Below, piece after piece: positions 27,878 through 36,765 of a DNA stretch of 64,000 bases (position 1 is its first letter; each line of letters opens with the position of its first letter). The stretch comes from Pseudoruminococcus sp964385235 (GTDB lineage: Bacteria > Bacillota > Clostridia > Oscillospirales > Acutalibacteraceae): assembly GCA_964385235.1 (NCBI GenBank), contig CAYLOD010000002.1:7091-71090 (forward strand), read 5' to 3'. The notes beneath the pieces were generated by a model. That model had not been told where the DNA came from, did no database searches, and was given only the letters and a program-made list of their open reading frames with translations. Both the position numbers and the translations under genes were made by a program.

Positions 27878-28435
27878 ATGGAGCTTTTAGAAAAAACACT
27901 TGAAAGCAAGGAAATATTTAACGGTCAGGTGATCCATGTAACACTTGATACGGTAGAACTGCAAAACGGCAAAACAGCGTCCAGAGAGGTGGTCAGCCAC
28001 CCCGGGGGCGTCTGTATTGCCGCGCTTACCGACGAGGACGAGCTTCTCTTTGTCAGGCAGTACAGATACCCGTACAAGGAGGTTGTCCTTGAGCTGCCTG
28101 CCGGAAAGCTTGAAAAAGGCCAGAACCCGCTTGAAAACGGCAAGCGCGAGCTTCTCGAGGAAACAGGCGCGGTGGGAGCAGGATACATAAGCCTCGGAAA
28201 GCTTTACCCAAGCCCCGGCTACTGCGGAGAGATTATTCATATGTATTTTTGCCGCATAGATCGCTATGAGGGACAGATGCTCGATGATGACGAGTTCCTC
28301 AACGTTTTGAGGATACCTTTAAACAGAGCCGTAGAGATGGTGCTCAACAATGAGATACCCGACGCCAAGACCCAGACGGCTGTTCTAAAGACTGCTTTGC
28401 TTATTGACAGGCTAAAGGGCAGTCCGCTGCTTTAA
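27878..28435 (+). CDS. Nudix hydrolase, ADP-ribose pyrophosphatase-like
   Basis: CGGAGG upstream fixes ATG 27878 within a longer open frame. The 185-residue protein has the layout of the NudF/ADPRase group. The Nudix box (76-98) reads GKLEKGQ then RELLEETGA. The catalytic Arg-Glu and Glu-Glu pair are present, but the first conserved Glu of the box is Gln82. The usual proline 15 or so residues after the box is present (YPSPGYCGE), which supports ADP-ribose as substrate. Substrate not certain. Confidence 0.85.
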   Translation: MELLEKTLESKEIFNGQVIHVTLDTVELQNGKTASREVVSHPGGVCIAALTDEDELLFVRQYRYPYKEVVLELPAGKLEKGQNPLENGKRELLEETGAVGAGYISLGKLYPSPGYCGEIIHMYFCRIDRYEGQMLDDDEFLNVLRIPLNRAVEMVLNNEIPDAKTQTAVLKTALLIDRLKGSPLL

Positions 28436-28450
28436 CGGAGGTGGACGGCA

Positions 28451-28861
28451 TTGATAAACCCGATAGTAGTGATAGTTCTCGCCGCGATTGTTTTGAGTGT
28501 TGCAGCGCTGTACATATTTTTGCGGCCGAAAAAGCCGATTTTGACGGGTATTTCTCTTTTAGTGCTGATACTGTTTGTCGTGTTTACTGTTATGATCGAC
28601 AACGCAATATCGGGCGCGGATATGATGAACGATATTGAAAAGACAATAGTGTCTTTTGTTACGGCTGTCGATATTGAGGATACTCGCTCGCTTGAGAGTT
28701 CCTTTAATATATTTGCTTACTTTGATATTGGAATATTTGCATTTACGTTTGTTATTATGTTTATTGAATTTAGAACGATTTTGCTGTCGGTATATTCCGA
28801 GAAAGGTATGAAAAACGCTGAGGAAACCGAAAAAAACGATAATGAAGCGGACGGCGCCTGA
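28451..28861 (+). CDS. Small membrane protein, unknown
   Basis: 136 residues from TTG 28451, with GGAGG 9 nt upstream. Three hydrophobic helices (about 4-22, 30-48, 91-111) and an acidic C-terminal tail. No recognised motif. It sits 15 nt after the Nudix gene and 38 nt before hemW, so it is likely co-transcribed with both. Confidence 0.62.
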   Translation: MINPIVVIVLAAIVLSVAALYIFLRPKKPILTGISLLVLILFVVFTVMIDNAISGADMMNDIEKTIVSFVTAVDIEDTRSLESSFNIFAYFDIGIFAFTFVIMFIEFRTILLSVYSEKGMKNAEETEKNDNEADGA

Positions 28862-28899
28862 TTGTCCGTTTGTTTTACCCGTGAAAGGAGCATTGGACT

Positions 28900-29994
28900 G
28901 TGAACAATATCGGGGTTTATGTTCATATACCGTTTTGTGCTTCAAAATGCCTATACTGCGATTTCTTTTCAAAGCCCGGAACCGATGAGGAGATAAGCCG
29001 CTATACCGCCGCTGTCAATAAAAGCCTTATTGAATGGGGCGGTAAGCTTATGCGTTCAGCCGATACTCTCTATATAGGGGGAGGCACTCCCGGTGTTATA
29101 GGAGCTCAGAGGCTGATCTCAATAGCCGCCGCCGCGCGTTCTGTCTTTAATCTGAGAAATGCGGAGATCACAGCCGAGCTGAATCCTTCCTCTGCCGATA
29201 ATAATTTTGATTTTGAGCTTTTGCGCCGCGGCGGTTTTAACAGATTGTCGATAGGTATGCAGTCCGCTGACGACAACGAGCTAAGACGGCTCGGCAGAAC
29301 GCATACCGCTGACGACGTAAGGACTGCCGTGCGCCTCGCAAGGGCGGCGGGTTTTGATAACATTTCCCTTGACCTTATGCTGTGCATACCTGAACAGACA
29401 AATGAAAGTCTTGCCCGTTCGATAGAATACTGCGCGGAGCTCGGGGCTGATCATGTGTCGGCATATATCCTGAAAATTGAGGAGGGTACGCCCTATTATG
29501 AGGAAAGGGAGTTGCTGACGCTTGACGAAGATATTCAGGCGGAAAGATATATGCTTGCGTGCGAACAGCTCGAAAGTCTCGGATATGCTCAGTATGAGAT
29601 TTCAAACTTTGCAAAGAGGGGAAAGGAGAGCCGCCATAACCTGAAATACTGGAATTGTGACGAATATCTCGGCGTAGGCTGTGCCGCTCATTCGTATCTC
29701 AATGGAAAGCGGTTCTATACGGCTCGTTCGTTCGAGGAATTTTATGACGGCGTTATACACGAGGACGGCGAAGGAGGTTCTGCCGAGGAGTACATAATGT
29801 TGAGGCTCAGGCTTGCAGAGGGCTTAACGCAAAGGGATTTTCGCGCTCGATTCGGGACGGATATTCCCGATAAATATTTTCAGAGGGCAAAAAGGTTTGA
29901 AATCAATGATCTTGCCGTTTGTAATGATGAGGCAATAAGACTTACGAGAAAAGGATTTCTTGTATCAAATTCACTTATCGCAGAAATAATATAG
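28900..29994 (+). CDS. hemW: HemW-like radical SAM protein
   Basis: A relative of oxygen-independent coproporphyrinogen III oxidase; HemW proteins act as heme chaperones rather than as the oxidase. The 364 residues begin at GTG 28900 with AAAGGAG upstream. Cys13, Cys17 and Cys20 form the radical SAM cluster site (CASKCLYC). The HNLKYW motif near residue 245, typical of HemW and absent from true HemN, is present. Confidence 0.92.
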   Translation: MNNIGVYVHIPFCASKCLYCDFFSKPGTDEEISRYTAAVNKSLIEWGGKLMRSADTLYIGGGTPGVIGAQRLISIAAAARSVFNLRNAEITAELNPSSADNNFDFELLRRGGFNRLSIGMQSADDNELRRLGRTHTADDVRTAVRLARAAGFDNISLDLMLCIPEQTNESLARSIEYCAELGADHVSAYILKIEEGTPYYEERELLTLDEDIQAERYMLACEQLESLGYAQYEISNFAKRGKESRHNLKYWNCDEYLGVGCAAHSYLNGKRFYTARSFEEFYDGVIHEDGEGGSAEEYIMLRLRLAEGLTQRDFRARFGTDIPDKYFQRAKRFEINDLAVCNDEAIRLTRKGFLVSNSLIAEII

Positions 29995-30091
29995 TATAAT
30001 TATGATTATGTGGCACCCCCTTATTGAACTCAGGCGGAGGACGTCATTACAGCAGTGAAATATGATAATTTAAATGTATCGGAGAATTTTT

Positions 30092-30541
30092 ATGATAGAT
30101 GAAAAGGAAATAAAGAAAATATTTAACAGCGTTTTATCGGAAATGGGGTTTGTGAAAAGCCGTTATGCTTATGTCAGGGATTTTGATCTCTTTCTTTTAA
30201 GAATTAGCCTTCAGCGCTCTACAGGGAGTGAAGAATATCACCTCGACTGCTATATTCTTTTTAAAGACTTGCACGATTCCGAAAAGCTGATGGCATTTCT
30301 AATGGCGGATGTTTCAAGCGGTCTGCCCTTTAATATAGACGGCGAATATAAGGAATTTGTCCAAATGGGAGAACTTGAGCCTGATTATGCAAAGTCGGTT
30401 ATATACGCGACTGTCGGCGAGTTTATTTCGCTGTTGGAAAATGAGGGGATCAGAGGGTATTTTAAAAGGTATCCCGAGGCGATAAATTCCGTTATGAGCG
30501 GCGCAAGGACATATCTTGAAAAAAAGGGGTATTATAGATAA
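30092..30541 (+). CDS. DUF4304-like small protein
   Basis: About 149 residues, starting at the ATG (MIDEKEIKK) nearest the purine-rich site. The opening helix ending in MGF, followed by alternating beta strands and a charged helical tail, resembles DUF4304 immunity-like proteins, but the match is weak and by eye. No toxin or partner gene is adjacent. Function unknown. Confidence 0.55.
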   Translation: MIDEKEIKKIFNSVLSEMGFVKSRYAYVRDFDLFLLRISLQRSTGSEEYHLDCYILFKDLHDSEKLMAFLMADVSSGLPFNIDGEYKEFVQMGELEPDYAKSVIYATVGEFISLLENEGIRGYFKRYPEAINSVMSGARTYLEKKGYYR

Positions 30542-30619
30542 GGCATAAACGATTTAATAAATGATTTGTCCCGTTATCCAAGGGGTCGGGACATCTTACT
30601 GAAAGTTCCCAATAAAGCA

Positions 30620-30659
30620 AAAAATCGCAGCCGAACGGTTATGTTCCGCTGCGATTTTT
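30620..30659. terminator. Bidirectional terminator between 30541 and lepA
   Basis: AAAAATCGCAGC (30620-30631) pairs perfectly with GCTGCGATTTTT (30648-30659); A/T runs allow use in both directions. Confidence 0.88.
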
Positions 30660-30700
30660 AAAATATTTACAGAGCCGCTCCTGTGAGCCGGGAATGGTGA

Positions 30701-32512
30701 CTAATCGCTGTCGAGTTTCAGGACTGCCATGAAGGCGTCCTTCGGGACCTCTATGCTGCCGAGCTGGCGCATACGCTTTTTGCCCTCTTTCTGCTTTTCA
30801 AGCAGCTTCTTTTTTCTGGTTATATCGCCGCCGTAGCACTTGGCGAGGACGTCCTTGCGCAGAGCCTTGACCGTTTCACGGGCGATTATCTTGCCGCCGA
30901 TACAGGCTTGAATAGGTACCTCAAATAGCTGGCGCGGTATCTTCTCCTTGAGTTTTTCAGCCATCTTGCGCGCTCTGCCGTATGCTTTGTCGGAATGAAT
31001 GATAAACGAGAGAGCGTCCACCACTTCGCCGTTGAGCATTATGTCGAGTTTGACAAGCTGTGATTCCGAATATCCCGTAAGCTCATAATCAAACGACGCG
31101 TACCCGCGTGTACGGGACTTTAATGTGTCGAAGAAGTCATAAATTATCTCCGCTAACGGAAGCTCATAATGAATATCGACGCGGTCGCTGTCGAGATACT
31201 TCATATCCTTGAATACGCCGCGGCGGTCCTGGCACAGATCCATAATGTTTCCTACATATTCCGACGGGGAATAAATGTGCGCGTCCGCGATAGGTTCCTC
31301 CGCCTTTGCGATAAGAGAGGGGTCGGGATAGCTTGTGGGATTGTCTATAAACCTGACAGTGCCGTCGGTCATAGTTATCTTATAAATAACGCTCGGAGCG
31401 GTCGTCACAAGGTCAAGGTTGTATTCCCGTTCAAGTCGCTCCTGAATTATCTCCATGTGAAGAAGTCCGAGAAATCCGCAGCGGAACCCGAATCCGAGCG
31501 CGACCGAGGTTTCGGGCTCATAGGAAAGCGCCGCGTCGTTCAGCTCCAGCTTTTCAAGAGCGTCGCGCAGGTCGCCGTATTTTGCGCCGTCTGCGGGATA
31601 TATGCCGCAGAATACCATCGGCTGAACCGCTCTGTAGCCCGGCAGAGGCTCTGCGGCGGGCTTGTCCCTGAGCGTTACGGTGTCTCCGACACGGGCTTCG
31701 CTCACGGTTTTGATCGACGCCGCTATATAGCCGACCTCGCCCGCGTACAGCTCGCCGACGGGCTCGAGATTCGTCGCGCGCATAAACCCGCACTCGACGA
31801 CGGTAAACTCCGACCCTGTACTCATCATTTTGATAGTGTCGCCGACTTTTACCTGACCGTCTGTCAGCCGCACATAGATTATGACGCCCTTGTAGCTGTC
31901 ATAGTACGAATCAAAGATAAGCGCCTTGAGGGGATTTTCGTCGTCGCCCTTGGGAGGGGGAACCTCGGCGACTATTTTTTCCATAACGTCATGAATATTT
32001 ATTCCCGCCTTGGCGGAGATGCGCGGCGCGTCCTCCGCGGGAATGCCGATAACATCCTCTATTTCCCGGCAAACTCTGTCGGGGTCCGCGCTCGGGAGGT
32101 CTATTTTGTTTATCACGGGGATTATCTCAAGTCCCGCGTCAACCGCGAGGTATGTGTTGGCAAGCGTCTGCGCCTCTATGCCCTGCGATGCGTCAACGAC
32201 TAAAACAGCGCCCTCGCAGGCGGCGAGAGAGCGTGAAACCTCATAGTTAAAGTCAACGTGTCCCGGAGTATCGATAAGGTTGAATATATATTCCCCGCCG
32301 TCGTCCGCCTTATATAAAAGTGTGACTGCCCGCGCTTTAATGGTTATTCCGCGTTCACGCTCAAGCTCCATGTTGTCGAGGAGCTGATCCTCCATATCCC
32401 GTATCGCGACAGACTGCGTCTGTTCAAGGATCCTGTCGGCAAGGGTGCTTTTTCCGTGGTCTATATGTGCGATTATACAGAAGTTTCGTATTTTATTTCT
32501 GTCAAATGCCAT
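30701..32512 (-). CDS. lepA: Elongation factor 4 (LepA)
   Basis: A translational GTPase that acts on ribosomes during initiation or stress. The 603 residues from ATG 32512 match the family length of about 600. AHIDHGKST is the G1 loop, DTPGH is G3 and NKIDLP is G4. The LepA-specific C-terminal domain ends in KKRMRQLGSIEVP. The start follows GAAAGGA. In many Clostridia lepA precedes hemW; here hemW lies on the other side and on the opposite strand. Confidence 0.96.
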   Translation of the reverse strand: MAFDRNKIRNFCIIAHIDHGKSTLADRILEQTQSVAIRDMEDQLLDNMELERERGITIKARAVTLLYKADDGGEYIFNLIDTPGHVDFNYEVSRSLAACEGAVLVVDASQGIEAQTLANTYLAVDAGLEIIPVINKIDLPSADPDRVCREIEDVIGIPAEDAPRISAKAGINIHDVMEKIVAEVPPPKGDDENPLKALIFDSYYDSYKGVIIYVRLTDGQVKVGDTIKMMSTGSEFTVVECGFMRATNLEPVGELYAGEVGYIAASIKTVSEARVGDTVTLRDKPAAEPLPGYRAVQPMVFCGIYPADGAKYGDLRDALEKLELNDAALSYEPETSVALGFGFRCGFLGLLHMEIIQERLEREYNLDLVTTAPSVIYKITMTDGTVRFIDNPTSYPDPSLIAKAEEPIADAHIYSPSEYVGNIMDLCQDRRGVFKDMKYLDSDRVDIHYELPLAEIIYDFFDTLKSRTRGYASFDYELTGYSESQLVKLDIMLNGEVVDALSFIIHSDKAYGRARKMAEKLKEKIPRQLFEVPIQACIGGKIIARETVKALRKDVLAKCYGGDITRKKKLLEKQKEGKKRMRQLGSIEVPKDAFMAVLKLDSD

Positions 32513-32654
32513 TTTAGGATACATTCCTTTCAAGGGTGTATGGCTTTTAGCTTTTCTTTATATTATATCATATGTAATGGTAAAATGCAAAGTAACATAT
32601 CAAGATACTATGAAAGCGTTATGATTGGCGCGCTGAAAAACTTCCCGATTATTA

Positions 32655-32683
32655 TTGCTTTCCTTAATATTTTGTGATATAGT
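32655..32683 (+). promoter_or_regulatory. Possible promoter for the polyamine operon
   Basis: TTGCTT (32655-32660), 17-nt spacer, TATAGT (32678-32683), 32 nt before speD. Confidence 0.5.
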
Positions 32684-32714
32684 AAATTGATATATTTTTG
32701 CCTGAAAGGTTATG

Positions 32715-33515
32715 ATGTTAGGGATGGAAAAAAGGCTGAAGCTTTATGGCTTTAATAATCTCACCAAAACTCTCAGCTTTAACATATATGACGTCTGTTA
32801 TGCTCAATCGGAGCGTGAACAGATAGACTATATTAAGTATATAGACGAACAGTATAACTCGGAAAGGCTGACAAATATACTTTGCCGTGTCACGGATATG
32901 ATAGGCGCGAGCCTGCTCAATATCTCAAAGCAGGACTATGACCCGCAGGGGGCGAGCGTGGCTCTCCTTATTTCCGAAAAGGGATTTCCCGAATCTATCG
33001 ACGAATCATGCAACTGCGGCAGATGGAGAGAGGGCATAGCCGGACATCTCGACAAAAGCCATGTTACTGTTCACACATATCCCGAATATCATCCCGACAA
33101 TTCGATAGCGACCTTTCGCGTTGATATTGATGTTTCGACATGCGGGACAATCTCCCCGCTTAATACGCTTGATTTTCTGATAGACAGCTTTGACTCCGAT
33201 ATAATAACGATAGATTACCGTGTGCGCGGCTTTACACGGGACCAGAGCGGAAAGAAGCTCTTCCTCGACCACAAAATGACGTCTATTCAGGACTATATTC
33301 GTGAGGAAACACTGCGCAGATACGACGCGGTAGACGTTAATGTATATCAGTCGAATATCTTCCATACTCAGATGCTCATCAAGGAGATAGAGCTGCAGAA
33401 CTATCTCTTTAAAACGGACGTTTATGAGCTTCCGCCAAAGGAAAGACTTGAAATAACCAACAGCCTGCGCCGTGAGATGATAGAGATTTTCAGCGGAACC
33501 AACATCTATGAGTGA
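32715..33515 (+). CDS. speD: S-adenosylmethionine decarboxylase proenzyme, E. coli type
   Basis: Makes decarboxylated SAM, the aminopropyl donor for spermidine. The protein (about 266 residues) has the long class 1A form: KLYGFNNLTK at the start, then KSHVTVHTYPE, in which self-cleavage before Ser creates the pyruvoyl group. STCG and IDYRVRGFTRD are also conserved. Three nearby ATGs (32712, 32715, 32724) are possible starts; spacing from AAAGG favours 32715, homology to the E. coli N-terminus favours 32724. First gene of the polyamine operon; GAGG in its end region serves the next gene. Confidence 0.95.
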   Translation: MLGMEKRLKLYGFNNLTKTLSFNIYDVCYAQSEREQIDYIKYIDEQYNSERLTNILCRVTDMIGASLLNISKQDYDPQGASVALLISEKGFPESIDESCNCGRWREGIAGHLDKSHVTVHTYPEYHPDNSIATFRVDIDVSTCGTISPLNTLDFLIDSFDSDIITIDYRVRGFTRDQSGKKLFLDHKMTSIQDYIREETLRRYDAVDVNVYQSNIFHTQMLIKEIELQNYLFKTDVYELPPKERLEITNSLRREMIEIFSGTNIYE

Positions 33516-33526
33516 GGTATGTCAAG

Positions 33527-34984
33527 ATGAGCCTTTCACAGAAAGATGCACCTCTGCTGGAGGCGCTTTTGCAATACAGGGAAGACAGAATAGTTTCTTT
33601 TGACGTTCCCGGTCATAAACAGGGAAAGGGGAACAGCGAGCTTACGGATTTTTTGGGCAAACAGTGTATGAGTGTTGACGTCAACTCCATGAAGCCGCTT
33701 GACAACCTGTGCCACCCCGTAAGTGTTATCAAGGAGGCGCAGGAGCTTGCCGCGGAGGCGTTCGGAGCCGCACATGCCTTTTTTATGGTGAACGGAACGT
33801 CTAGCGCCGTGCAGGCTATGGTCATGAGCGTGTGCAAGCGCGGCGATAAAATAATAATGCCGAGAAACGTCCACAGAAGCTCCATAAACGCGCTCATTAT
33901 ATGCGGCGCTGTTCCTGTATATGTTGACCCCGGGCTTAACGCGCGACTCGGCATACCGCTCGGTATGGCTGTCGAGGATGTACAGCGCGCTATTGACGAA
34001 AACCCGGACGCTAAGGCTGTTATCGTAAACAACCCCACATATTACGGCGTATGTTCAAACCTCCGCGAGATAGTAAAAATAGCGCATAACGCGGGAATGA
34101 AGGTACTTGTTGACGAGGCGCACGGGACACACTTCTACTTTGGCGACTATATGCCGCTTGCGGCGATGCGCGTCGGCGCGGATATGTCGGCGATCAGTAT
34201 GCACAAGACGGGCGGTTCGCTGACGCAAAGCTCTATTCTGCTTATCTCCGAAAGCATAAATCCCGATTATGTTCGGCAGATAATCAATCTCACACAGACG
34301 ACAAGCGGCTCTTATCTTCTGATGTCGTCGCTCGATATATCACGAAGGAATCTTGCCCTGAACGGCAGGAAGATTTTTGAAAAGGTGACGGTGCTCGCGA
34401 ATTACGGCAGGAGCGAAATAAATAAGCTCGGAGATTATTACGCATTTTCCCGTGAGCTGATTGACGGAAACGCCGTTTTTGACTTCGACCCGACAAAGCT
34501 CTCTATACATACACGGGATATAGGACTTGCGGGCATAGAGGTTTACGAGCTGCTGCGTGACAAGTACGAAATACAGATAGAATTCGGAGATATAGGGAAT
34601 ATTCTCGCGATCGTATCCGTAGGCGACAGGATACTTGAGGTCGAACGCCTTGTCGCGGCTCTGTCTGAGATCAAGCGGCTTTATTCAAAGCCGAGCACGG
34701 GGCTTTTGGGTTATGAATACATTAAGCCCGTTGTCGTTCGATCCCCGCAGGATGCGTTCTACAGTGAAAAGGTACAGCTCCCGATTCGGGAAACGGTCGG
34801 CAGGGTCTGCGCGGAGTTCGTTATGTGTTATCCTCCGGGTATACCTGTACTCGCTCCGGGAGAACTTGTTACGAAAGATGCTCTCGACTATATTTTATAC
34901 GCAAAGGAAAAGGGTGCGGCGCTTCTCGGCACTGAGGATATGAATACCGAAAGGCTTAATGTCCTGACCGGTCAGGATATGTGA
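33527..34984 (+). CDS. speA: Orn/Lys/Arg decarboxylase, Gram-positive type (probable arginine decarboxylase)
   Basis: A fold-type I PLP decarboxylase of about 485 residues. DVPGHKQGKG opens the protein; DEAHGTH binds the cofactor, and Lys227 in SMHKTGGS is the Schiff-base lysine. This short form, lacking the CheY-like wing domain, is the Gram-positive SpeA/Cad type. Substrate (arginine, lysine or ornithine) cannot be fixed by eye; the speD/speE context supports agmatine or putrescine formation. ATG 33527 has GAGG at 33514-33517. No agmatinase gene is in the window. Confidence 0.88.
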   Translation: MSLSQKDAPLLEALLQYREDRIVSFDVPGHKQGKGNSELTDFLGKQCMSVDVNSMKPLDNLCHPVSVIKEAQELAAEAFGAAHAFFMVNGTSSAVQAMVMSVCKRGDKIIMPRNVHRSSINALIICGAVPVYVDPGLNARLGIPLGMAVEDVQRAIDENPDAKAVIVNNPTYYGVCSNLREIVKIAHNAGMKVLVDEAHGTHFYFGDYMPLAAMRVGADMSAISMHKTGGSLTQSSILLISESINPDYVRQIINLTQTTSGSYLLMSSLDISRRNLALNGRKIFEKVTVLANYGRSEINKLGDYYAFSRELIDGNAVFDFDPTKLSIHTRDIGLAGIEVYELLRDKYEIQIEFGDIGNILAIVSVGDRILEVERLVAALSEIKRLYSKPSTGLLGYEYIKPVVVRSPQDAFYSEKVQLPIRETVGRVCAEFVMCYPPGIPVLAPGELVTKDALDYILYAKEKGAALLGTEDMNTERLNVLTGQDM

Positions 34985-35049
34985 AGCTTGAAACGCCGGA
35001 AATTTTTATATACGGATCAACAGCTTGATTATAACGATATTCTTATATC

Positions 35050-35673
35050 TTGCGCAATGATATTTTGGATGTGGCATTAATCATAGTTTCTTTTATATAT
35101 AAAGCGAATAACAGATTTGATAAAATTACGGATATTATAATAACTGTGCTTTTATTTATTTTTAATGTACCCGTTATTATCCATTTTTCGGTTAAAGCGA
35201 TAAAAATGCTCATGTTCCGCAAAAAATTAAGGCATTTTATGGCTTACGGCAAAATGTTTCACGCCGCGATAATTGACGAGCGTTTGGGAAAGCCCTTGTA
35301 CAAGTCGGATACAAATACTGTTTATACCTGTTATCCCATAGTAAAGTTTTTTGATTCAGCCGTTCAGCGTGAGGTGACTCTAATATCGGAGTTTCCTCTC
35401 TGCGCTTCATACAAGGACGCTCTCGCGTCGAATATAGTTACAATATATGTTATCGGCAACAGCTTTCTTATCAGTGAGTTTTACCCGGCGGAAACGGTGG
35501 AGTATTCACTCAATAGGCGCAATTACTGTCCGGGTGAGATTTGGTTTGATAAGAAACTTGTCCATTTAGAAAAGCAAATACAGATAATATTCGCGGTAGG
35601 AGCTATAATAACGCTTGTAATAATGCTTGCGTTTAATATTACTCTTTCTTGGCTTGTACGTAAATATATGTGA
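35050..35673 (+). CDS. Membrane protein with DUF3592-like layout
   Basis: About 207 residues, possible TTG start at 35050 with no clear ribosome-binding site, so the N-terminus is uncertain. A transmembrane helix (about 30-50), a beta-rich exposed domain (TCYPIVKFFD, EVTLISEFPLC) and a C-terminal transmembrane helix (about 178-202) resemble DUF3592-type proteins. Its end overlaps the leader of speE, so it rides in the polyamine operon; a role in polyamine metabolism is not implied by sequence. Confidence 0.6.
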   Translation: MRNDILDVALIIVSFIYKANNRFDKITDIIITVLLFIFNVPVIIHFSVKAIKMLMFRKKLRHFMAYGKMFHAAIIDERLGKPLYKSDTNTVYTCYPIVKFFDSAVQREVTLISEFPLCASYKDALASNIVTIYVIGNSFLISEFYPAETVEYSLNRRNYCPGEIWFDKKLVHLEKQIQIIFAVGAIITLVIMLAFNITLSWLVRKYM

Positions 35674-35708
35674 AGCCGTCTGAGCTGCGTTTAAAGGAGG
35701 TCGGTTTT

Positions 35709-36551
35709 TTGGAGCTTTGGTATACGGAGGAGCAGACAAAGAACGTTCGTTTTTCTATCCGCTGTGACAAGCAGATTTATTCAGCCGAATCAAACTACCA
35801 GAGGATAGAGATTTTTTCGACGCCTGAGTTCGGCAGGATACTTGTCCTCGACGACAGAATTATGCTCACCGAAAAGGACGAATTTATCTACCACGAGATG
35901 ATTACCCACGTTCCTCTTGCGGTCAATCCCGATATAAAGAAGGTTCTTGTTATCGGCGCGGGCGACGGGGGAGTGACGGCGGAACTTACGAGATATGACA
36001 CGTTAGAGCATATTGACCTTGTGGAAATCGACCGCATGGTCGTTGACGCCTGTCTTGAATATCTTCCCGATGTTTCGCGCAAGCTTAACGACGAGAGGGT
36101 AACGATTCACATTGACGACGGACTTCGCTTTGTACGCGGCTGTGAGTGCGAGTATGATTTGATAATAGTTGATTCTACAGACCCCGTCGGACCCGGAGAG
36201 GGACTTTTTACACAGGAATTTTACGGTAATTGCCATAAGGCTCTCAACGAGAGCGGAATACTTGTAAATCAGCACGAAAGCCCGTACTATGCTCCTTATG
36301 CGAGGGCGATGAGAATCGCGCACAAAAAAATATCGGACTTCTTCCCGATAGTTAAGGTGTATCAGGCCCATATACCGACATATCCGTCGGGACACTGGCT
36401 TTTCGGCTTTGCGTCCAAAAAATTTGACCCTGTAAGCGATCTCGACGCTGAGGCATGGAACAGGCTCGGACTGAAAACACGATACTATAACACTGAACTT
36501 CATAAGGGAAGTTTCGCGCTTCCGAATTATGTTTTGGAGCAGCTTAATTAA
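35709..36551 (+). CDS. speE: Spermidine synthase (aminopropyltransferase)
   Basis: Transfers an aminopropyl group from decarboxylated SAM to putrescine. AAAGGAGG at 35693-35700 points to TTG 35709, giving 280 residues that align end-to-end with Bacillus SpeE (opening ELWYTEEQTKN). GAGDGG (83-88) binds the SAM moiety and DSTDPVGP carries the catalytic/gate Asp; YPSGHW near the C-terminus is family-typical. With SpeD in the same operon it forms the classical spermidine route. Given no visible agmatinase, agmatine as acceptor is an alternative. Confidence 0.94.
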   Translation: MELWYTEEQTKNVRFSIRCDKQIYSAESNYQRIEIFSTPEFGRILVLDDRIMLTEKDEFIYHEMITHVPLAVNPDIKKVLVIGAGDGGVTAELTRYDTLEHIDLVEIDRMVVDACLEYLPDVSRKLNDERVTIHIDDGLRFVRGCECEYDLIIVDSTDPVGPGEGLFTQEFYGNCHKALNESGILVNQHESPYYAPYARAMRIAHKKISDFFPIVKVYQAHIPTYPSGHWLFGFASKKFDPVSDLDAEAWNRLGLKTRYYNTELHKGSFALPNYVLEQLN

Positions 36552-36620
36552 AAATTATTTTAAATGCGGCAGGCGCGGCGCAAGAGGCCGTTCCTCATAA
36601 GATATATATAACCACTGCTG

Positions 36621-36715
36621 ATGTTTCCCGCTTCTAAGGCGGCGGGGAACATATATCGCTTCAATGAGGAGATGCAATTCTCCACTGAAGCGATAAAAAT
36701 TGCTTTGCAATTTTT
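36621..36715. repeat. Three consecutive hairpins between speE and the dehydrogenase gene
   Basis: Hairpin 1: ATGTTTCCCGC (36621-36631) with GCGGGGAACAT (36642-36652). Hairpin 2: ATCGCTTCA (36655-36663) with TGAAGCGAT (36686-36694), nested around GGAGA/TCTCC. Hairpin 3: AAAAATTGC (36695-36703) with GCAATTTTT (36707-36715). The close packing suggests a compound palindromic repeat element or an RNA processing site. Confidence 0.65.
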
Positions 36716-36765
36716 GCGGCTTGTTGAAGCTGCGCTTGAAAATAATTATTTTGGGGGAATTGTAA

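Noticed and set aside
31169..32203. 344-codon plus-strand ORF inside lepA
   Set aside because: Shadow of the lepA minus-strand gene; low-complexity composition and no ribosome-binding site.
36621..36715. CRISPR-like repeat between speE and the dehydrogenase
   Set aside because: The palindromes are different from each other and there are no regular spacers.
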